A DNA stretch of 64,000 nucleotides from Paraburkholderia bonniea (GTDB taxonomy: Bacteria > Pseudomonadota > Gammaproteobacteria > Burkholderiales > Burkholderiaceae), in contig NZ_QPEQ01000001.1 of NCBI RefSeq assembly GCF_009455625.1, forward strand, positions 806,001 through 870,000. The letters are read 5' to 3'. Both the position numbers and the translations under genes were made by a program. Numbering within the stretch: the first letter of the stretch is position 1; each line of letters starts with the position of its first letter. The notes beneath the pieces were generated by a model, which was not told the DNA's origin, ran no database searches, and saw only the letters and a program-made list of their open reading frames with translations. This document shows positions 49,181 through 58,885 of this stretch, piece by piece.

Positions 49181-51475
49181 TCATCGGCTGGCCTTTCTGG
49201 CATGACGCCATTGCGCACCACGCCAGGCTAGATGCCGCAGCGCATTCCGGCTCCAGCGCAGCACCTTGAGCAAACGCCGTCTGGCATTGCCGCGCGGCGC
49301 TTGCAGCGGACGCGCCGCGAGCGGTGCGAGCTGCCGCACCACCGCTTCGGGCGTGGTGTAAAGCTGCGTACGCCAGTCCCAGTACAGCGGATAGCGCAGC
49401 AGCACGCCCGCCACCAGCATGTCGAGCGATAACGGCCGCTCGCGCCACGGCTGGGCCAGCATGTCGCGGGTCAGGCCCCAGCCCGCATAGAACGGCAGCC
49501 CATACGTGAACACGGCTTTACCGCGTAGCAGCGCATCGAACCCCGCGAGCGACGACAGCGTATGCACTTCGTCAGCCAGTTCGATCAGCGACAGCAAGTC
49601 AGCTTCGGTATCAACCACATCCACGTGCTGCTGCGCGGCGATCAAGCCGGGGCGATTGCCGGAGAGCACGTCAGGGTGCGGCTTGTACACCAGCCACGCC
49701 TCGGGACGGTGAGCCCGCACTGCTTCCAGCAAGGCTTCGATTGTGCTGATGCCACGGCTGCCGAGGCGTACCGAGGCGTCGTCGGCGACTTGGCCTGGCA
49801 CCAGCACGATGGTTTTGCCCGCAGGCGCATGCCAGCCAGGCTGACGCCGCCCGAGGTTGTATTTGGTGACGCCGCTATGCACCACCAGACGGCGCAGCGC
49901 AGCGGCCCGGGCGCGCTCCTCGCGGCCAAAAACGCCTTTGTTGAGCAGCATGGTGAGATCGCTGGGGCAAGACGGATCGAAGTACATCCCCCGGCTGTCG
50001 AGCACCTGGCTATACGGCGGGCTCATCTCGGAGCCGAGCCCCGCGGAATGAAAAAAGCCGTCTTCGATGCGCACCACCGGAACTTGCTCGGCCAGCCCCA
50101 CCGCACTGCGTGCGCCCCAGAGCACGGCGGATTCGTCCGGCTGGAACACATCGGACGCATCGGTCCAGCGTAGTTGTGCGCCGCCTGCGCACAAAAACGG
50201 CGTGGCAAACGGCCGTTTCCACCACTGAAACCCGACCCCGGCCACCTGACGCAAACCCCGGTAGCGGCGTCGCAGGGTGTTTTGCCACTCGATGCTGTCG
50301 AGCAGGTTTTCGAGGCTGCCGGGCTGATGGGTGGCGGGATCGAGATAACGCGCGAGCTGCACGAAGACGACTTCGAACAGTGCCGCGACCGTAGGTCTTG
50401 CGCTGCGCGTTGAACCTGCAGCAGGCCTCAGCGGACGCATCGGGCGCTCCGGCTGCGCCGGGTGATCGTGCGTCAGCCCCCAGCCCGCGTAGTAAGGCAT
50501 GCCAAAGACATGCAGCGGCACGCCCGCCAGCAGCGCCAACATGCCTTCCGGCGCTGCCACGGTGTAGACATGGTCGACATCTTCGAGCAACGCATGGAAC
50601 GCCGCATGCGGCTCCATCTGCTGGGTCGCGCGTGGCAGTGCTGGGCTGGTGGCGGCGAGCCACGGGCCGCTGCCGGATTCGGTGGACTGCACCAGCCAGA
50701 AGTCGGCATCTGGATGAGCGCGCTGCGCCACGCGCAGCATTCGCTCGAACTGGGCCCGGGCATGGCGCACCGGCGCGGCGGCCATGCCGTGGGTGGCGGC
50801 GCGCTCATCGAGTAGCAGCACACGGGTTGCCGGGCGCTTTCTGGAGACGATCCGGACCACTCGCCGTGCGTGCTGATGGCGTGCGGGCAGCGCATCCGCG
50901 TGCAGCACTCGCTGCATCAAGCGGGTGATTTCGGCTGAGACCGCGAAGGGCTGATGCCGGGTGGCGTGCTGTTCGAGCGCATGCTGGATCGCAGTGGCGA
51001 ACGCTTGCGGGCTGGCATCGCTGACAGGCGCGACGAACCATGACAGCAACGGCTGGCCCGGCGACGCGCGGGACCACACCGGGCCAGGCCATGCCACTGG
51101 CGCGCTGCGGTTATGGCGGCTGCTGAAGCGGCCAGGACCACTGAGGCACCGCAACCGATGCAGCCAGCGCTCATGGCGCAGATCGAGCCAGCAGTAGGAG
51201 TAGGAGTCGGGCGTGTGGCCATGCCGCCGCGCAGTTAACCGGATGAGCTGGGTGAGCCGGATCAGCCAGGCGAACCAGCGGCGGCTACGAATGAGGCTGT
51301 TCAGGCTGAACTGGCCGTTGCTGCCATTGCCATTGTCATTGCCATGACGGAGGCCGGTAGCGGACGCACAGGCGGCTTCGGCGGCGGCGTTCTTTTGCGC
51401 TGCGGCCGCCGCCGCTGCGTCTGCGGCAGGCGGGCTGGAACCAGGCGCGCGAGGAGGAGGGGGCGTGGGGTTCAT
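49181..51475 (-). CDS. kpsC: KpsC-like capsule beta-Kdo transferase (WcbA-type)
   Basis: 764 residues, with a low-complexity start (about 1-55). KpsC has two Kdo transferase domains that build the beta-Kdo linker on the lipid anchor. The C-terminal one is intact: VLWGARSAVG, RIEDGFFHSAGLGSE near residue 465, VLVPGQVADDASVRLGS, YKPHPDV near 595 and LPFYAGWGLT. The N-terminal one keeps only its second part (VAAPEGMLALLAGVPLHVFG, MPYYAGWGLT near 325). It has lost the EDGF and HPDV motifs; the latter position reads LVQSTESGSGP. The ATG overlaps the upstream glycosyltransferase stop by 4 bp. Confidence 0.9.
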   Translation of the reverse strand: MNPTPPPPRAPGSSPPAADAAAAAAAQKNAAAEAACASATGLRHGNDNGNGSNGQFSLNSLIRSRRWFAWLIRLTQLIRLTARRHGHTPDSYSYCWLDLRHERWLHRLRCLSGPGRFSSRHNRSAPVAWPGPVWSRASPGQPLLSWFVAPVSDASPQAFATAIQHALEQHATRHQPFAVSAEITRLMQRVLHADALPARHQHARRVVRIVSRKRPATRVLLLDERAATHGMAAAPVRHARAQFERMLRVAQRAHPDADFWLVQSTESGSGPWLAATSPALPRATQQMEPHAAFHALLEDVDHVYTVAAPEGMLALLAGVPLHVFGMPYYAGWGLTHDHPAQPERPMRPLRPAAGSTRSARPTVAALFEVVFVQLARYLDPATHQPGSLENLLDSIEWQNTLRRRYRGLRQVAGVGFQWWKRPFATPFLCAGGAQLRWTDASDVFQPDESAVLWGARSAVGLAEQVPVVRIEDGFFHSAGLGSEMSPPYSQVLDSRGMYFDPSCPSDLTMLLNKGVFGREERARAAALRRLVVHSGVTKYNLGRRQPGWHAPAGKTIVLVPGQVADDASVRLGSRGISTIEALLEAVRAHRPEAWLVYKPHPDVLSGNRPGLIAAQQHVDVVDTEADLLSLIELADEVHTLSSLAGFDALLRGKAVFTYGLPFYAGWGLTRDMLAQPWRERPLSLDMLVAGVLLRYPLYWDWRTQLYTTPEAVVRQLAPLAARPLQAPRGNARRRLLKVLRWSRNALRHLAWRGAQWRHARKASR

Positions 51476-52638
51476 GTGGACAAATCGTCGAGAAAGCGGT
51501 TAACCCGCGTGAAATGCGCGGCCCAGGTGGGGGCTTGAAAGGCTTCGATCCGCGTCAGTTGCGCGGCGCGCTCCGGGCTGTCAGCGCGCGCGTAAGCCTG
51601 AATGCGTGCGCGCCACCCAGGGCCATCGAGCGGATCGAGATACTCCGGAATATCGCCCGCGATCTCATGAAACACCGGCAGATCGCTGGCCAGCACCGGC
51701 ACGCGTAACGCCAGCGCTTCGACCAGCGGCATCCCGTAGCCCTCGGCAAATGACGGGAAGAGCAGCGCCTGAGCATGTTCCAGCCATGCCTGGAGGCGGT
51801 TGTCGGGGCAATGCGCTTCTTCGATGACCACGCCGTGCAGGCTGGTGCAACGTTCGAGCATGTCGATCACGTTTTCGCATTCCCAGCCACGCCGCCCGAT
51901 GATGACGAGCCTGGGCGCGGCGGCCCCAAGCTGTTCAACCAGGCTGCGCCACACATTCAGGATGAGCAGATGGTTCTTGCGCGCCTCGATGGTGCCCAGC
52001 ATCACGAAGTAAGGCGCTGCGAGCGGCCGCGGTTGCGCTTGCTCCGGCAGCGGCAGGGGGGCGATGCCCGAAGCCAGATGAGCGACTGTGCAGGGAGGCA
52101 GCGCCAGTTGGGCGGCGTGGGCTTCGGCGCGGAGTGAGGCGGCGGTGGCCTGTGAATTGACGATGATGCCGGCCGCGTGTGCGAGGCAAGTGTGGATGCG
52201 CCGCCGGTGCGTGACATCGACGCCTGGGCGCGTGTATTCGGCGTGCGTGAGCGGAATCAGGTCGTGCACCATGAATACGGGTTTAATACCGTGACGTTGT
52301 AATCGGGCGTAATAACCAGGGAATTCCATTCCGCCGTGGTTAAGGTGCAACAGAAATCCGGGGGCGTGCGAGCGCTTAAAAAAATGATTAATGCAAGCGC
52401 GAATTAGGATATGTCTTAACGCGGTTTTTTTGCTTGAGAAATGACTTAGTAGTTCGAAGACGGATTTTGAGGAAATTTCTGAAAGAATAATCTGAGTGCC
52501 TCGGTAAGAAATTACTGCAAGCGCGTCAGAAAAATATTCGTGGATATAGGCCAACGCCACGCGGTCTATGCCAGTGGGCATCAGGCCGTTATAGAGACGG
52601 GCCAGCGGGCGGCTTATATCAATATAAATCTGCTTCAT
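51472..52638 (-). CDS. GT4-family glycosyltransferase (WcbB-type position)
   Basis: 388 residues, GT-B fold. N-terminal domain with PVFMVHDLIPLTHAEYTRPG. C-terminal domain with YFVMLGTIEARKNHLLILNV, VIIGRRGWE, HAQALLFPSFAEGYGMPLVE (the GT4 E-x7-E type motif) and VPVLASDLPVFHEIAGD. It adds a sugar, probably mannose or a heptose given the neighbouring manC and locus type, to the capsule backbone in the cytoplasm; the substrate is inferred. The first 130 residues have AT-richer codons than the rest. It is divergently transcribed from the export genes across a 177-bp AT-rich region. Confidence 0.9.
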   Translation of the reverse strand: MKQIYIDISRPLARLYNGLMPTGIDRVALAYIHEYFSDALAVISYRGTQIILSEISSKSVFELLSHFSSKKTALRHILIRACINHFFKRSHAPGFLLHLNHGGMEFPGYYARLQRHGIKPVFMVHDLIPLTHAEYTRPGVDVTHRRRIHTCLAHAAGIIVNSQATAASLRAEAHAAQLALPPCTVAHLASGIAPLPLPEQAQPRPLAAPYFVMLGTIEARKNHLLILNVWRSLVEQLGAAAPRLVIIGRRGWECENVIDMLERCTSLHGVVIEEAHCPDNRLQAWLEHAQALLFPSFAEGYGMPLVEALALRVPVLASDLPVFHEIAGDIPEYLDPLDGPGWRARIQAYARADSPERAAQLTRIEAFQAPTWAAHFTRVNRFLDDLST

Positions 52639-52815
52639 TTTTTTGAATTAAATGACAAAAAACTGGAATATCTGTAATAAAAATGTATTTTATAGGAAAA
52701 ATAACGTGACTTATTAACGGGATAGGCTGCTCTGATTATTACCGGGATAAGTATTCGACCCAGAACGCATGTAATAATCATTCAAAGGTTGAATGTGAGT
52801 TAAACAGAGACAGAG

Positions 52816-54006
52816 ATGCTAACGCAGTACAAAAACACACGATTTATATCAGGCATTGCCGCCGCCCTGCTTCTGGCTGGATGCGGCGCGATTCCTTCGT
52901 CTGGTCCAGGGCGCTCCGCCGTGGCCGATGCCGCGCACGCCGCACCGTCACCTGGCGCGGCGGGCATCCAGATTGTCGATGTGACCGACGCCATCGCGCA
53001 CCAGCTCTACGCCGGGCACCAGAAAGCCGGGTTTGCCAGCACGCTTGGCGGCGCGGAGCCGTTCCGGCAGCAGTTTGGCCTGGGCGACGTGCTCGAAGTG
53101 TCGATCTGGGAAGCCCCGCCCGCCATGTTGTTCGCCACGGCTGGCAGCGCCTCGCGCCAGACCACGGAAGGCGGGCTGGCGGCGGGCTCGCAAGCCACCG
53201 TGCTGCCCGGGCAAATGATCGACGCCAGCGGCCAGATCAACGTGCCGTTTGTCGGCCCGGTGCGGGCGGCGGGCCAGACTGCCCATGAAGTCGAAGCGGC
53301 CATCGCCCAGGGCCTGCGCGGCAAGGCCCACATGCCCCAGGTGCTGGTGCGCCTCGCTCACAACGCCAACTCTTATGTCACGGTGGTCGGTGATGTCACC
53401 ACCAGCACCCGCATGCCGCTGTCGCCCCGCGGCGAGCGGCTGCTCGATGCCCTTGCCGCAGCGGGCGGCGTGCGTCAGCCGGTGGACAAAATGACCATCC
53501 AGGTCACACGCGGCGACAAGGTAGAAGCGTTGCCGCTGCAAACCCTGATTAAAGATCCGAAGCAGAACGTCGCGCTGCGCTCGGGCGATGTCGTCACCGC
53601 GCTGTTCCAGCCGCTCAGCTTCACTGCGCTGGGTGCATCCGGCAAAAACGAAGAGATCAATTTCGAAGCCCAGGGCATCACGCTGGCCCAGGCGCTGGCG
53701 CGCTCGGGCGGCCTGAACGACTCACGGGCCGACGCCCAGGGGGTGTTCATCTTCCGTTTCGAAGATGCCGGCGCGCTGGCGTGGCCCACCCAGCCGGTGC
53801 GCACCACGGCAGCGGGCAAGGTGCCGGTGGTGTACCGCCTCGACCTGAAAAACCCGGCCAGCTTCTTCGCCGCGCAAACCTTCCAGATGAGCGACAAAGA
53901 TTTGCTCTACGTATCGAATGCGCCGGTGGCCGAGTTGCAAAAGTTCCTGAATGTCGTGTTCTCCGTGGTGTATCCGGTGGCCAGTTCAATCAATACCTTT
54001 AAATAA
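52816..54006 (+). CDS. Outer-membrane polysaccharide export lipoprotein (Wza/CtrA/KpsD family)
   Basis: 396 residues with lipoprotein signal AAALLLAGC (lipid Cys23). The poly-export domain (about 85-190) has FGLGDVLEVSIWEAPP and GQINVPFVGPVRAAGQTAHE, then SLBB-like segments (VTVVGDVTTSTRMPLSPRGE, LLDALAAAGGV). It forms the outer-membrane exit for the capsule. It is the first gene of the plus-strand export block, matching wcbC in the B. pseudomallei capsule I locus. No clear promoter pattern was found in the upstream 177 bp. Confidence 0.93.
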   Translation: MLTQYKNTRFISGIAAALLLAGCGAIPSSGPGRSAVADAAHAAPSPGAAGIQIVDVTDAIAHQLYAGHQKAGFASTLGGAEPFRQQFGLGDVLEVSIWEAPPAMLFATAGSASRQTTEGGLAAGSQATVLPGQMIDASGQINVPFVGPVRAAGQTAHEVEAAIAQGLRGKAHMPQVLVRLAHNANSYVTVVGDVTTSTRMPLSPRGERLLDALAAAGGVRQPVDKMTIQVTRGDKVEALPLQTLIKDPKQNVALRSGDVVTALFQPLSFTALGASGKNEEINFEAQGITLAQALARSGGLNDSRADAQGVFIFRFEDAGALAWPTQPVRTTAAGKVPVVYRLDLKNPASFFAAQTFQMSDKDLLYVSNAPVAELQKFLNVVFSVVYPVASSINTFK

Positions 54007-54045
54007 GCGCGCGAGCGTTTGATTCCCGCATCTGGTAGCAAGTTG

Positions 54046-55176
54046 ATGAAAAGCATTGAATTCACCTATCCCCGCATTCGCGCGCACTGGGCTCGTGCAC
54101 GCAAGAGCATGTTCTTCTGGATCGTTGTGCTGCCGGTCGCGCTGGCGGTGCTGTACTTCGGCTGCGTCGCGTCCGATATCTACGTTTCCGAAAGCCGCTT
54201 TGTCGTACGCTCGCCGGACAAGCAGGTTCAGTCAGGTCTCGGCGCGTTCCTGCAAGGCACGGGTTTTAACCGCTCACAAGACAACGTGTATGTGGTGCAC
54301 GACTTCATTACGTCACGTGATGCGCTGTCGCAGCTGGAAAAAAGCGAGCGGGTGTCGACGCTCTTTGGTGCCAGCTCAGTCGACCGGTTCAGCCGTTTCG
54401 GCGGGCTCGATTTCGATCGCAGCTTCGAAGCGCTTTACCGCTACTACGACCGCCGCGTCAGCGTCGATGTTGATTCAACCTCCGCGATTACCACCTTGCG
54501 GGTTAACGCATTCACCGCGCAAAGCGCGTATCAAATCAACCATGCGTTGCTGGAGATGGCTGAACATCTCGTCAACAAGATGAGCGTGCGGGCCCAGGCA
54601 GACCTGATCGCGTCGGCACAGAAAGAAGTCGACGCAGCCAGAGTCGCCGCGCAGGAAGCGGGTACCCAGCTTGCGCGCTACCGCACCGCACAAAAAATCT
54701 TCGATCCAGACAAGCAGTCCAGCTTGCAACTGCAGCAAATTTCGAAGCTGCAGGACGAGATCGTGCTGACCCGTACGCAGATCTCGCAGATCAAAGCTTT
54801 CGCTCCTGAAAACCCGCAGTTGTCGACACTTCAGACCCGCCTTGTCGTGCTTGAGCAGGAAGCGCAAAAGCAGATGCTCGCAGTGGCGGGTGACAGCCGC
54901 TCGCTGACCAGCAAGACGACGCAATACCAGCGGCTGCAACTCGACCAGGTATTCGCCGATCGCCAGTTGATCTCCGCGCTGGCCACGCTCGAATCCGCTC
55001 GCAACGAAGCTTTTCGCAAGCAGCTTTATCTGGAAGTCATTGCCAATCCCAATACGCCTGATGTGGCGATCCGGCCGAACCGGCTGAAGGCGATCCTGGT
55101 GGTGCTGATCGGCAGCCTCGTGGTGTGGGGCATTGCCTGCCTCGTGCTGGCGGGTGTGAGAGAGCACCATGACTAA
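54046..55176 (+). CDS. kpsE: Capsule export inner-membrane protein (KpsE/CtrB/WcbD family)
   Basis: 376 residues from the ATG at 54046 (a TTG at 54019 is less likely). One N-terminal helix (MFFWIVVLPVALAVLYFGCV), a periplasmic region with SDIYVSESRFVVRSPDKQVQ, long coiled coils (about 190-320) and a C-terminal helix (AILVVLIGSLVVWGIACLVL). It belongs to the PCP group that links the ABC transporter to the outer-membrane exporter. It overlaps kpsM by 8 bp. Confidence 0.92.
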   Translation: MKSIEFTYPRIRAHWARARKSMFFWIVVLPVALAVLYFGCVASDIYVSESRFVVRSPDKQVQSGLGAFLQGTGFNRSQDNVYVVHDFITSRDALSQLEKSERVSTLFGASSVDRFSRFGGLDFDRSFEALYRYYDRRVSVDVDSTSAITTLRVNAFTAQSAYQINHALLEMAEHLVNKMSVRAQADLIASAQKEVDAARVAAQEAGTQLARYRTAQKIFDPDKQSSLQLQQISKLQDEIVLTRTQISQIKAFAPENPQLSTLQTRLVVLEQEAQKQMLAVAGDSRSLTSKTTQYQRLQLDQVFADRQLISALATLESARNEAFRKQLYLEVIANPNTPDVAIRPNRLKAILVVLIGSLVVWGIACLVLAGVREHHD

Positions 55177-55969
55177 CGCGATGCCGCGTGCCGGGCTGGG
55201 TCATTCATTGCGCTTGCAGGTGCGCTCGATTGGCGCGCTGCTGATGCGTGAAGTGCTGACTCGTTATGGCCGCCATAACATCGGCTTTCTGTGGATTTTC
55301 CTTGAGCCGATGCTGCTCACGCTGGGTGTGACGCTGCTGTGGCATTACACCTTCAGCTCGCATGCGGGCAGCCTGTCGGTGACGGCTTTTGCGGTAACGG
55401 GCTATTCGTCGGTGCAGTTGTGGCGCACCACCGCCGCGCGCTGCATGCATGCGTTGCAGCCTAACCTGAGCCTGCTGTATCACCGCAACGTGCGGATTCT
55501 GGATATCTACCTCGCGCGCATCGTGCTGGAACTCGCGGGGGCGACAGCCGGTTTCATGCTGATGATCGTGATTTTTGTCGCGGCGGGCCTGATGGCGATG
55601 CCGCAAGACTGGTACACGCTGATGCTGGGCTGGTTTTTGCTGGCGTGGTTTGGCAGCGCGCTGGCACTGGTGCTGGGTGCGGCTAGCGAATTGTCCGAGC
55701 TGGTTGAGCGGGTTTGGCATCCGCTGTCGTATTTGCTGTTCCCGCTGTCGGGCGCGATGTTTCTGGTCGACTGGCTGCCCACGCGGCTGCATTCACTGGC
55801 CCTTTGGGTGCCGATGATTACCCCGCTCGAGCTGATCCGCAAAGGGTATTTCGGCAGCGCGGTGCGAGCGCATTACGACATTCCATGGCTGCTTGCGGTG
55901 AACTTGCTGCTTACGCTGGCGGGCCTGTATTTATGCCGCCGCGCCAGCGCCCGGGTGGAGCACGAATGA
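55169..55969 (+). CDS. kpsM: KpsM, capsule ABC transporter permease (Wzm-type)
   Basis: 266 residues, six hydrophobic segments. ABC-2 permease features: [20 protein letters not shown] near the N-terminus and [20 protein letters not shown] near residues 190-210, then [11 protein letters not shown]. It moves the lipid-linked capsule chain across the inner membrane together with KpsT. It overlaps kpsE by 8 bp and kpsT by 4 bp. Confidence 0.95.
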   Translation: MTNAMPRAGLGHSLRLQVRSIGALLMREVLTRYGRHNIGFLWIFLEPMLLTLGVTLLWHYTFSSHAGSLSVTAFAVTGYSSVQLWRTTAARCMHALQPNLSLLYHRNVRILDIYLARIVLELAGATAGFMLMIVIFVAAGLMAMPQDWYTLMLGWFLLAWFGSALALVLGAASELSELVERVWHPLSYLLFPLSGAMFLVDWLPTRLHSLALWVPMITPLELIRKGYFGSAVRAHYDIPWLLAVNLLLTLAGLYLCRRASARVEHE

Positions 55970-56610
55970 TTATTCTGGATCACGTCTGCAAGGATTATCC
56001 GACTCGCAGTGGCAAGCGGAAAATATTGCGCGATATCAATGTTGAAATTAATCCCGGTGAACGCATTGGCATTCTGGGGCGTAATGGCTCGGGCAAATCA
56101 ACCTTACTGCGTTTATTGAGCGGGGCCGAAGCGCCCACGTCGGGCAGCGTTATTCGCAAAATGAATGTGTCGTGGCCACTGGCGTTTGGCGGTGCATTTC
56201 AGAGCAGTCTGACTGGCATGGACAATTTGCGGTTTATTTGCCGTCTGTATGGCGTGCAGCTTGAAGAGCAGCTTGACTTTGTTGAATCATTTACCGAGTT
56301 AGGCCCGTATTTACGTGAGCCGGTTAAGCGTTATTCGGCGGGTATGCGTGCAAGGTTGTCGTTTGCGCTGTCGCTGGCAGTCGATTTTGACTGTTATCTG
56401 ATTGACGAAATAATTGCCGTGGGTGATTCACGTTTTCACGAAAAATGTCATTACGAATTATTCGAACGCAGAGGTGACCGGACGTATGTCGTGGTGTCGC
56501 ATGATCCGGGGCTGGTGGGCCGTTATTGCCAGCGTGCGGCGGTGCTGAAAAATGGAAATCTAACCGAATTTTCAGCTATTTCTGATGCATATAATTTCTA
56601 TTTAGAGTGA
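55966..56610 (+). CDS. kpsT: KpsT, capsule ABC transporter ATPase (Wzt-type)
   Basis: 214 residues from the ATG at 55966; the open frame before that lies inside kpsM. Walker [17 protein letters not shown], signature [20 protein letters not shown], Walker [12 protein letters not shown] and switch VVVSHDPG. There is no C-terminal carbohydrate-binding extension, so it is the KpsT type rather than the O-antigen Wzt type. Codon use becomes more AT-rich from here into the glycan genes. Confidence 0.96.
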   Translation: MIILDHVCKDYPTRSGKRKILRDINVEINPGERIGILGRNGSGKSTLLRLLSGAEAPTSGSVIRKMNVSWPLAFGGAFQSSLTGMDNLRFICRLYGVQLEEQLDFVESFTELGPYLREPVKRYSAGMRARLSFALSLAVDFDCYLIDEIIAVGDSRFHEKCHYELFERRGDRTYVVVSHDPGLVGRYCQRAAVLKNGNLTEFSAISDAYNFYLE

Positions 56611-56620
56611 CACTGTCTCC

Positions 56621-57847
56621 GTGATGAAAACAGCCAAACGAAAAATCGCGGTATTACTGACAGGCGTAATGCATGATTGCCTGCGCTGCGTCCAGTCGCT
56701 CCAGTTTTTGCTGGAAGACTGGGAAGTAGATTATTTCGCCGTATTACGCGAAGAATTTGCCACGCCGGATGCAATGGCTGAGCTAAAAGCGGTTATTCCA
56801 GCGGTTGAATTTATTATCGTTCCACAAGCTGAAACGGAAAATGCGCTGAAGCCGTTTGCAAATTTCTCCATTACGCCTACTGCAGTAATGATGTGGCATG
56901 AAATAGCGTATGCCGCAGGCCGGATGGGTAAATTAAAACAATACGATCTCGTATTGCGCAGCCGTTATGACATTTTTTTTCATCACCAGTATTTGCCGGA
57001 AATTAATGGCAATGCGAGCGATGTATGGTTGCCTGGCCAAATGAGCTGGTCGGGTGCGAATGACATGTTATGCGTTGCCGCACCTGAAGCCTTTACCGCT
57101 TATGCACAAACCTTTCAGCGATTGCAATATATCGTCGCGGTTGAAGAAATTAATGTGCCTGAAGCGATTATGGCTCGTTCACTGGCTTTGGCCTCATTGC
57201 GCGAACAGCCGCTTGACGTACGCTTTATTCTTTATCGCGGCACTTTGCATGAGCAGTTTAGTGATAGCCAGTTATGTGTCATGGCGGACCGTGATCCTAA
57301 TCAGTCGGCTTATAAATTTGACGATTCGGAGCAAACGGCCCAGTTACGCGCTGAATATGCGGCCAGCGTTACTGCGATGACAGAGCTGGAAGCTTATTTC
57401 CCATTACATGAAACCTGGCATGCGGGTTTTAATTTTTATCCGGTCGAAATAGACGAGCGCGATGGCAGTCATTTCCGCTGGTTAGGTATGCACGGGCATA
57501 TCAACCGGCCATTGAACCGGCACGCCACTGGCATTTCATTTCAGATTAATTTCAGTGTTCCCGGATGGAACCTCTCTGATTTGACTGTGCTGGTTGATGG
57601 CGTGCCGGTCACGCTCGACGTTACCTCGGTTGATGAACTGGGCCGCCCGCAGGTGTCGGGGCGCTTTACCCGGCCGCCTTCGCGCCGGCCGTGGAGCAAG
57701 ATCGGTTTTTCGTCGAAGCGCCAGGTGGTGCCGTCGGCCATTGGTGAAAATCCACACGATCATCGTGCGCTGTCGATTGCGATCAGCGATTTCAAGGTGC
57801 TCGAAGCGGTTAAACCTGCCGCTGTTGCAGGGAAGCACGCCCGATGA
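56621..57847 (+). CDS. Putative capsule glycosyltransferase with C-terminal beta-rich domain
   Basis: 408 residues. The N-terminal 250 resemble capsule transferases of the WavE-like group: KIAVLLTGVMHDCLRCVQSL and YDLVLRSRYDIFFHHQYLPE, where RSRYD is the likely D-containing nucleotide-sugar site. The last 130 residues (ISFQINFSVPGWNLSDLTVL onward) look like a separate beta-sandwich domain. The start is 10 bp after kpsT, at GTG 56621 or the ATG next to it. It overlaps the next gene by 4 bp. Donor and acceptor unknown. Confidence 0.7.
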   Translation: MMKTAKRKIAVLLTGVMHDCLRCVQSLQFLLEDWEVDYFAVLREEFATPDAMAELKAVIPAVEFIIVPQAETENALKPFANFSITPTAVMMWHEIAYAAGRMGKLKQYDLVLRSRYDIFFHHQYLPEINGNASDVWLPGQMSWSGANDMLCVAAPEAFTAYAQTFQRLQYIVAVEEINVPEAIMARSLALASLREQPLDVRFILYRGTLHEQFSDSQLCVMADRDPNQSAYKFDDSEQTAQLRAEYAASVTAMTELEAYFPLHETWHAGFNFYPVEIDERDGSHFRWLGMHGHINRPLNRHATGISFQINFSVPGWNLSDLTVLVDGVPVTLDVTSVDELGRPQVSGRFTRPPSRRPWSKIGFSSKRQVVPSAIGENPHDHRALSIAISDFKVLEAVKPAAVAGKHAR

Positions 57848-58884
57848 CACGTATCCGCAACGAAGACATCACGCTGGTGTTTCAGGGCCAGTGGCTGGAG
57901 TCCACTGCCGGGAACATCGCGCGGGCGCGGGCGGCGCTGCCTGGCGTGCAGATCCTGCTGAGCACGTTCGCTGCCGATCACACCGGCGCGGGTGCGGCGC
58001 TGTGCGACCGCGTGGTGCGCTCGCATGACCCGGGGCCGCTGGCACCGTGCATGCGCGGCAGCAACGCACGGGCGAACAATCTGAACCGCCAGATCGTGAC
58101 GAGCGCGGCTGGGCTGGAGCAGGTCAGCACGCGCTACGCGGCGAAGATCCGCACCGATTGCACGCTGGTGTCGCGCAACTTCGCTGAGCTTTACGAGCAC
58201 ATTGACGCGCTCGATTTTGCCGGGGACCGTTTGCTGGCCAGCAGCTTTTACACGCTGCATCCAGAAGGGCTTGAGCAGTTGCAGTTCCACGTCTCTGACT
58301 GGTTTATTTTTGGCAAAACCGAAACGCTGCAAACGTATTTTGATGTGCGCTTAATGAGCCGTAGCGATGCTGAATGGTTTGACTGGCATCCCTATGAAAA
58401 AGGGAGCAGTCATATTGCCCGCAGGTATCGCGCGCGCTATAGCCCGGAGCAATATCTGGCCGTGGCCTATGCGCAAAAAACGGGCAATTACAGCGTGCCG
58501 GATTATCTTAATCACAGCACTGAAGCTGTCATGCAGGATTGCATGCGTCTGATTGCTGAAAAATTTATTGTGTTTGATCCTGATTTTATCGGGCTGGGCA
58601 TTGAAAAGTATCGTCACGTCGGCTGCTCGAATTACCAGTTTTTTAACTGCGTCTGGGGCTCTGACTGGCTGGATTTCTGTGAGCAGAAAAAAACCCTGAT
58701 TAGTAATAATCCAGGTGAAAACATTTTGTTTGAAGCTGCCCTGCAAGGGCCATCTAGTGGGAGGCGCCGTGCCGCAGCCGATTTTATGAAAAAAATTAAC
58801 CATGCAATTCCTTTACTCAGGAGCGGAAAAATGATGCCCCTGGTAGGGAAAATGCTGGGATTGTATCGCCACGTTTATTCTTGA
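57844..58884 (+). CDS. WavE-like glycosyltransferase
   Basis: 346 residues. ITLVFQGQWLESTAGNIARA at the start, then ARANNLNRQIVTSAAGLEQV and STRYAAKIRTDCTL, the pattern of WavE lipopolysaccharide-synthesis proteins: N-x-N-R-Q-I, with RTD as the likely catalytic acidic site. The middle has LQFHVSDWFIFGKTETLQTY. It probably transfers a sugar in the cytoplasm to the capsule chain. It overlaps the preceding gene by 4 bp and lies 1 bp before the nucleotidyltransferase. Confidence 0.78.
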   Translation: MTRIRNEDITLVFQGQWLESTAGNIARARAALPGVQILLSTFAADHTGAGAALCDRVVRSHDPGPLAPCMRGSNARANNLNRQIVTSAAGLEQVSTRYAAKIRTDCTLVSRNFAELYEHIDALDFAGDRLLASSFYTLHPEGLEQLQFHVSDWFIFGKTETLQTYFDVRLMSRSDAEWFDWHPYEKGSSHIARRYRARYSPEQYLAVAYAQKTGNYSVPDYLNHSTEAVMQDCMRLIAEKFIVFDPDFIGLGIEKYRHVGCSNYQFFNCVWGSDWLDFCEQKKTLISNNPGENILFEAALQGPSSGRRRAAADFMKKINHAIPLLRSGKMMPLVGKMLGLYRHVYS

Positions 58885-58885
58885 G

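Noticed and set aside
48841..49221. N-terminal extension of manC by 127 codons of Ala/Phe repeats
   Set aside because: The conserved ManC start lies at 48840. The extension is only the minisatellite read in an open frame and has no domain or ribosome site.
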